Origin: Mogibacterium sp.
GTDB lineage: Bacteria; Bacillota; Clostridia; Peptostreptococcales; Anaerovoracaceae
NCBI GenBank assembly: GCA_017512365.1
Contig: JAFWGQ010000010.1
Span: 1 to 64,000, forward strand
Direction: 5' to 3'
Length of the DNA: 64,000 nt
The position numbers and the translations under genes were made by a program. The notes beneath the pieces are model-generated. The model was not told where the DNA came from, made no database searches, and worked only from the letters and a program-made list of their open reading frames with translations. Positions 61,585-64,000 of this stretch are shown piece after piece (position 1 is the stretch's first letter; each line of letters starts with the position of its first letter).

Positions 61585-62280
61585 ATGGCAATAATAGAGA
61601 TTAACGGTCTCACCAAAAACTTCGGCAGCCTGACAGCCCTGAATGATATAAGCATATCGCTTGAGCCGGGCCGCATAGTGGGACTGCTCGGACCTAACGG
61701 ATCCGGCAAGACCACTCTTATAAAGATACTCAACGGACTCCTTCAGCCGACATCCGGCAGCGTGAGGATCAAAGGCAATGCGCCGGGCATCGAGACAAAA
61801 AAGATCGTCGCGTATCTGCCGGACAGGAACGCGCTTCCTGACTACATGAATGCAAAGCAGCTGATGGAGCTGTATGCGGATTTCTTTGAGGACTTCGACA
61901 GGGCCGGAGCCGCTGCCATGATAGAGGATCTCGGCATAGACATGGAACAGACCATGAAGAAGATGTCCAAGGGGACCAGAGAGAAGCTCCAGCTCTGCCT
62001 GGTGATGGCGAGAAAGGCTGAAGTCTATCTGCTCGATGAGCCTATCGGAGGCGTGGATCCTGCGACCCGCGACTACATCCTCAGGACCATCATTTCAAAC
62101 TACAACGAGAACGCTGTCGTCGTCATATCCACTCATCTTATATCCGACATAGAGTCCGTGCTCGATGAGGTGATATTCATCAGAGAGGGCAGGATAGTGA
62201 TGAGCGGCGTCGCTGACGAGATCAGAGAAGAGAAGGGCGAGAGCATCGATGAACTGTTCAGGGAGGTATTCAGATGTTAG
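61585..62280 (+). CDS. ABC transporter ATP-binding protein
   Basis: 231 aa. Walker A LLGPNGSGKTTLIK, a variant signature KKMSKGTREKLQL (typical of YtrB/CcmA-type subunits), Walker B VYLLDEPIGGVDP and a switch histidine in ISTHLISD. CAGGAGG precedes the start. Forms a drug/peptide-type exporter with the overlapping permease; controlled by GntR. Confidence 0.93.
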   Translation: MAIIEINGLTKNFGSLTALNDISISLEPGRIVGLLGPNGSGKTTLIKILNGLLQPTSGSVRIKGNAPGIETKKIVAYLPDRNALPDYMNAKQLMELYADFFEDFDRAGAAAMIEDLGIDMEQTMKKMSKGTREKLQLCLVMARKAEVYLLDEPIGGVDPATRDYILRTIISNYNENAVVVISTHLISDIESVLDEVIFIREGRIVMSGVADEIREEKGESIDELFREVFRC

Positions 62281-63080
62281 GTAAATTGCTTAAATACGAG
62301 ATCCCTTCGATGGGGCGCAAACTGCTGCCTCTTTATGCAGCATGGGCGGCCACAGCGATCGTCCTCGGGTTTTCTGCACAGTCTGCAGGCAGCAGATCAT
62401 CATTCGTCGTAGTCATGTCCGGCCTTCTCTACGTGGGAGTCGCGATAGCGATCATGGTCATGGCGGTGATCCTTATAGTCCAGAGATACAGCCGCAGCCT
62501 TTTGGGCGATGAGGCTTATTTCAATCAGGTGCTGCCGGTGAGCGTTGCAGCACATATCGGCAACAAGCTGATGTCGGCAGTCATATGGATGTTCATCACA
62601 GTGCTGGTCGCACTGCTGACAGGTCTCATCATAGGAGTCTGCGCGATGATAGCCGGAGGCCTGAACTCTCAGGATATGATCCAGCTCGGTGATATAGACC
62701 TCCCGAAGAATTCCGTGATCTACACGCTGGAATTCCTGATCCTGCTGATCGCCGGATCAGTCAAGACGGTGATGCAGATCTACACTGCAATCACCATCGG
62801 ACACCAGGCCCGGAACCATACTACGCTTGCTTCGATCGGAGCATACATCGGAGTACTGTTCTTTGAGGGCACGGCAGGAAGAGCGATCGCATCAGTATAC
62901 GCTCTTGCGGACCCGAAGTTCAATGCGGTCCTGAACGGATCGGAGGGTGCTTACGGACCTGACGGATACCTGAACTTCCATGTGATATTCATTGCAGGAA
63001 TAGTTATGGCTGCTGCATTCTCGGCGGTATACTTCTTCGTCTGCAGGTACCTGATGGAGAAGCATCTCAATCTTGCCTGA
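62274..63080 (+). CDS. ABC transporter permease
   Basis: 268 aa with about six hydrophobic helices (AAWATAIVLGFSAQ; VVVMSGLLYVGVAIAIMVMA; MFITVLVALLTGLIIGVCAM, and others), an ABC-2-like architecture. It overlaps the ATPase by 7 nt, so they are translationally coupled. Cargo unknown. Confidence 0.85.
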   Translation: MLGKLLKYEIPSMGRKLLPLYAAWAATAIVLGFSAQSAGSRSSFVVVMSGLLYVGVAIAIMVMAVILIVQRYSRSLLGDEAYFNQVLPVSVAAHIGNKLMSAVIWMFITVLVALLTGLIIGVCAMIAGGLNSQDMIQLGDIDLPKNSVIYTLEFLILLIAGSVKTVMQIYTAITIGHQARNHTTLASIGAYIGVLFFEGTAGRAIASVYALADPKFNAVLNGSEGAYGPDGYLNFHVIFIAGIVMAAAFSAVYFFVCRYLMEKHLNLA

Positions 63081-63105
63081 AAGCAGAGCGGATATGCTCA
63101 TACAG

Positions 63106-63131
63106 ACCGGTGCTGCCCGCGCCGGTTTTTT
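63106..63131 (+). terminator. Terminator of the GntR-ABC operon
   Basis: ACCGGTGC / GCGCCGGT stem with one T-G pair and loop TGCCC, then TTTTT. Confidence 0.85.
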
Positions 63132-63144
63132 CGATTGAGGAAGA

Positions 63145-63309
63145 ATGCCGGGAGAGGATATATTATACATTACGAGGAGGCAGACGGATGAGTATGAGGA
63201 TTACCTTGAGCGCTGTGATGAGCTCAATCTGAGACTGCTCGAGCACGACTCGGTGGATGTATTCAACAGAAAGGCGGACAGCGGATATAAAGTCTGCTTC
63301 AATTTCTGA
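63145..63309 (+). CDS. Small acidic hypothetical protein (54 aa)
   Basis: ATG 63145 after GAGGAAG, ending TGA 63307-63309. Encodes MPGEDILYITRRQTDEYEDY followed by an acidic helical stretch and KVCFNF at the end. An AT-rich tract with ATTATACATTACGAGGAGG lies within it, so a later start at 63188 is possible. No family is recognised. Confidence 0.4.
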   Translation: MPGEDILYITRRQTDEYEDYLERCDELNLRLLEHDSVDVFNRKADSGYKVCFNF

Positions 63310-63439
63310 ATGGCGTCTGACCGTATCAGCAAAAACCGTCGAGTTAAACAGGCATTTTTGATACAGAACAAAGCCGAATGACATGGCAGATATGGTATTA
63401 TATTAACGTAGTTTTACAGCACAGGTAACAGAGGAACTC

Positions 63440-64000
63440 ATGACTTATTCATTTGCAGGCCTGCTGGCCCTGATAATCACTCTGATAATCAATCATGATG
63501 TGCTCAGAAAGAGAGAGGGTGAAAGCATCATCCCGGCTCAGAAGTCTTACCGCGCCTTTCTGATCTGCACATGTCTGTATTTCGTTTCTGACATTATCTG
63601 GGGCATATTTTACGACCGGCATCTTCTGGCTCTGACATATGCCGACACTGTTTTCTACTTTGTCATCATGGGACTGGTCATACTGTACTGGACCCGTTTC
63701 GTTGTGGATTATCTCGAAGAGAACAGCCGACTCGACAGGATGCTGATGATCATGGGGAACTTCATCTTTCTGTTCCAGCTGATATCGATACTTGTCAACT
63801 TCGTGCGTCCTGTCTTTTTCTCCTTTGATGCCGACGGAGTTTATCATCCGGAGATCATAAGATATGTCACGCTTGCAGCTCAGCTGGTCATGTTCGCACT
63901 GACGGCGGTCTACGCTCTGTCAGTAGCAGCGAAAAGCACAGACTCTGTAAAGCGCAGACACCGTACGATAGGGATGTTCAGCGTGATCATGACGGTCTTC
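63440..64000 (+). CDS. N-terminal membrane domain of a signalling protein (runs off the window)
   Basis: ATG 63440 (GAGGA upstream) opens a frame still open at 64000, 187 codons. It shows a series of helices (FAGLLALIITLIINHDVL; AFLICTCLYFVSDIIWGIF; TVFYFVIMGLVILYW; FIFLFQLISILVNFV; LVMFALTAVYALSVA). This 5-6 TM sensor type is common at the N terminus of clostridial GGDEF/EAL or histidine-kinase proteins; the output domain lies outside. Confidence 0.6.
   Translation, partial: MTYSFAGLLALIITLIINHDVLRKREGESIIPAQKSYRAFLICTCLYFVSDIIWGIFYDRHLLALTYADTVFYFVIMGLVILYWTRFVVDYLEENSRLDRMLMIMGNFIFLFQLISILVNFVRPVFFSFDADGVYHPEIIRYVTLAAQLVMFALTAVYALSVAAKSTDSVKRRHRTIGMFSVIMTVF

Noticed and set aside
1-64000. 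CRISPR arrays, rRNA operons, phage genes or IS elements with transposases
   Set aside because: No regularly spaced repeats, rRNA sequence, capsid/terminase genes or transposase were seen; the palindromes found are isolated.

Overview
The window looks like chromosomal DNA of an anaerobic, amino-acid-fermenting member of the Clostridia (Bacillota). The evidence is a Stickland-type D-proline reductase locus with an in-frame UGA selenocysteine codon, clostridial-type SpoIIE phosphatases, many AGGAGG ribosome sites, BspA-type leucine-rich repeat proteins and an Hsp33/DinB/DnaE/rpsB-tsf housekeeping background. A family close to Anaerovoracaceae/Family XIII is plausible but not proven by the sequence.

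Layout. 1-2950: small metabolic genes (Nudix hydrolase, sugar O-acetyltransferase, alpha/beta hydrolase). 2980-7374: a probable defence island. A sigma-A promoter starts exactly at a retron-like structured RNA, followed by a NERD-domain SF1 helicase, a retron-like reverse transcriptase overlapping it by 4 nt, and a DUF2779 (Cas4-like plus DEDD) nuclease. 7400-14240: small unknown proteins, a BRCT/leucine-rich repeat fusion, hslO, dinB, a GNAT-like protein and a rhodanese. 14348-18740: MalY/PatB-type lyase, a Nif11-like double-glycine peptide, and a SpoIIE phosphatase flanked by two paralogous VOC proteins. 18746-32003: a duplicated cassette (acyl-adenylating enzyme, UbiB/AarF-like kinase, condensation-domain-like acyltransferase) whose two copies enclose an FtsX-like permease, a GAF-ABC ATPase fusion and a phasin-like protein. 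32013-33785: an amidohydrolase with distinct codon use and a tiny hydrophobic peptide. 33979-34055: tRNA-Arg(ACG).

34181-41477 is the proline reductase locus: prdF is divergent from prdC-prdA-(CBO2463-like)-prdB(Sec)-prdD-prdE. The control region contains four ACTTAA half-sites and a possible sigma-54 promoter; no prdR lies in the window. 41633-56409 carries a membrane acyltransferase-like protein, a second SpoIIE phosphatase, dnaE (with an in-frame palindromic repeat insertion), a flavodoxin, rpsB-tsf, a large Fe-S/FAD oxidoreductase, a GT4 glycosyltransferase and a CDF transporter.

56467-58886 is a small 'double-glycine' locus: a CPBP-family membrane protease, a GG-leader fused to a Cro/C1 HTH domain, a frameshifted GG-leader/zinc-ribbon gene, an intact GG-leader peptide and a degraded duplicate of its 3' end. 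The two divergent transcription units share a 29-bp near-identical inverted repeat. 58897-60993 holds a MerR regulator and a TauE-type exporter with four related dyads between them. 61111-63080 is a GntR-ABC transporter operon preceded by a perfect 26-bp inverted repeat. The window ends inside a gene whose visible part is a membrane domain.

Most likely novel material: the retron-like RNA/helicase/RT unit, the modular GG-leader proteins with shared operator, and the duplicated adenylation/UbiB/acyltransferase cluster. All assignments are from reading motifs by eye; no database search was run.
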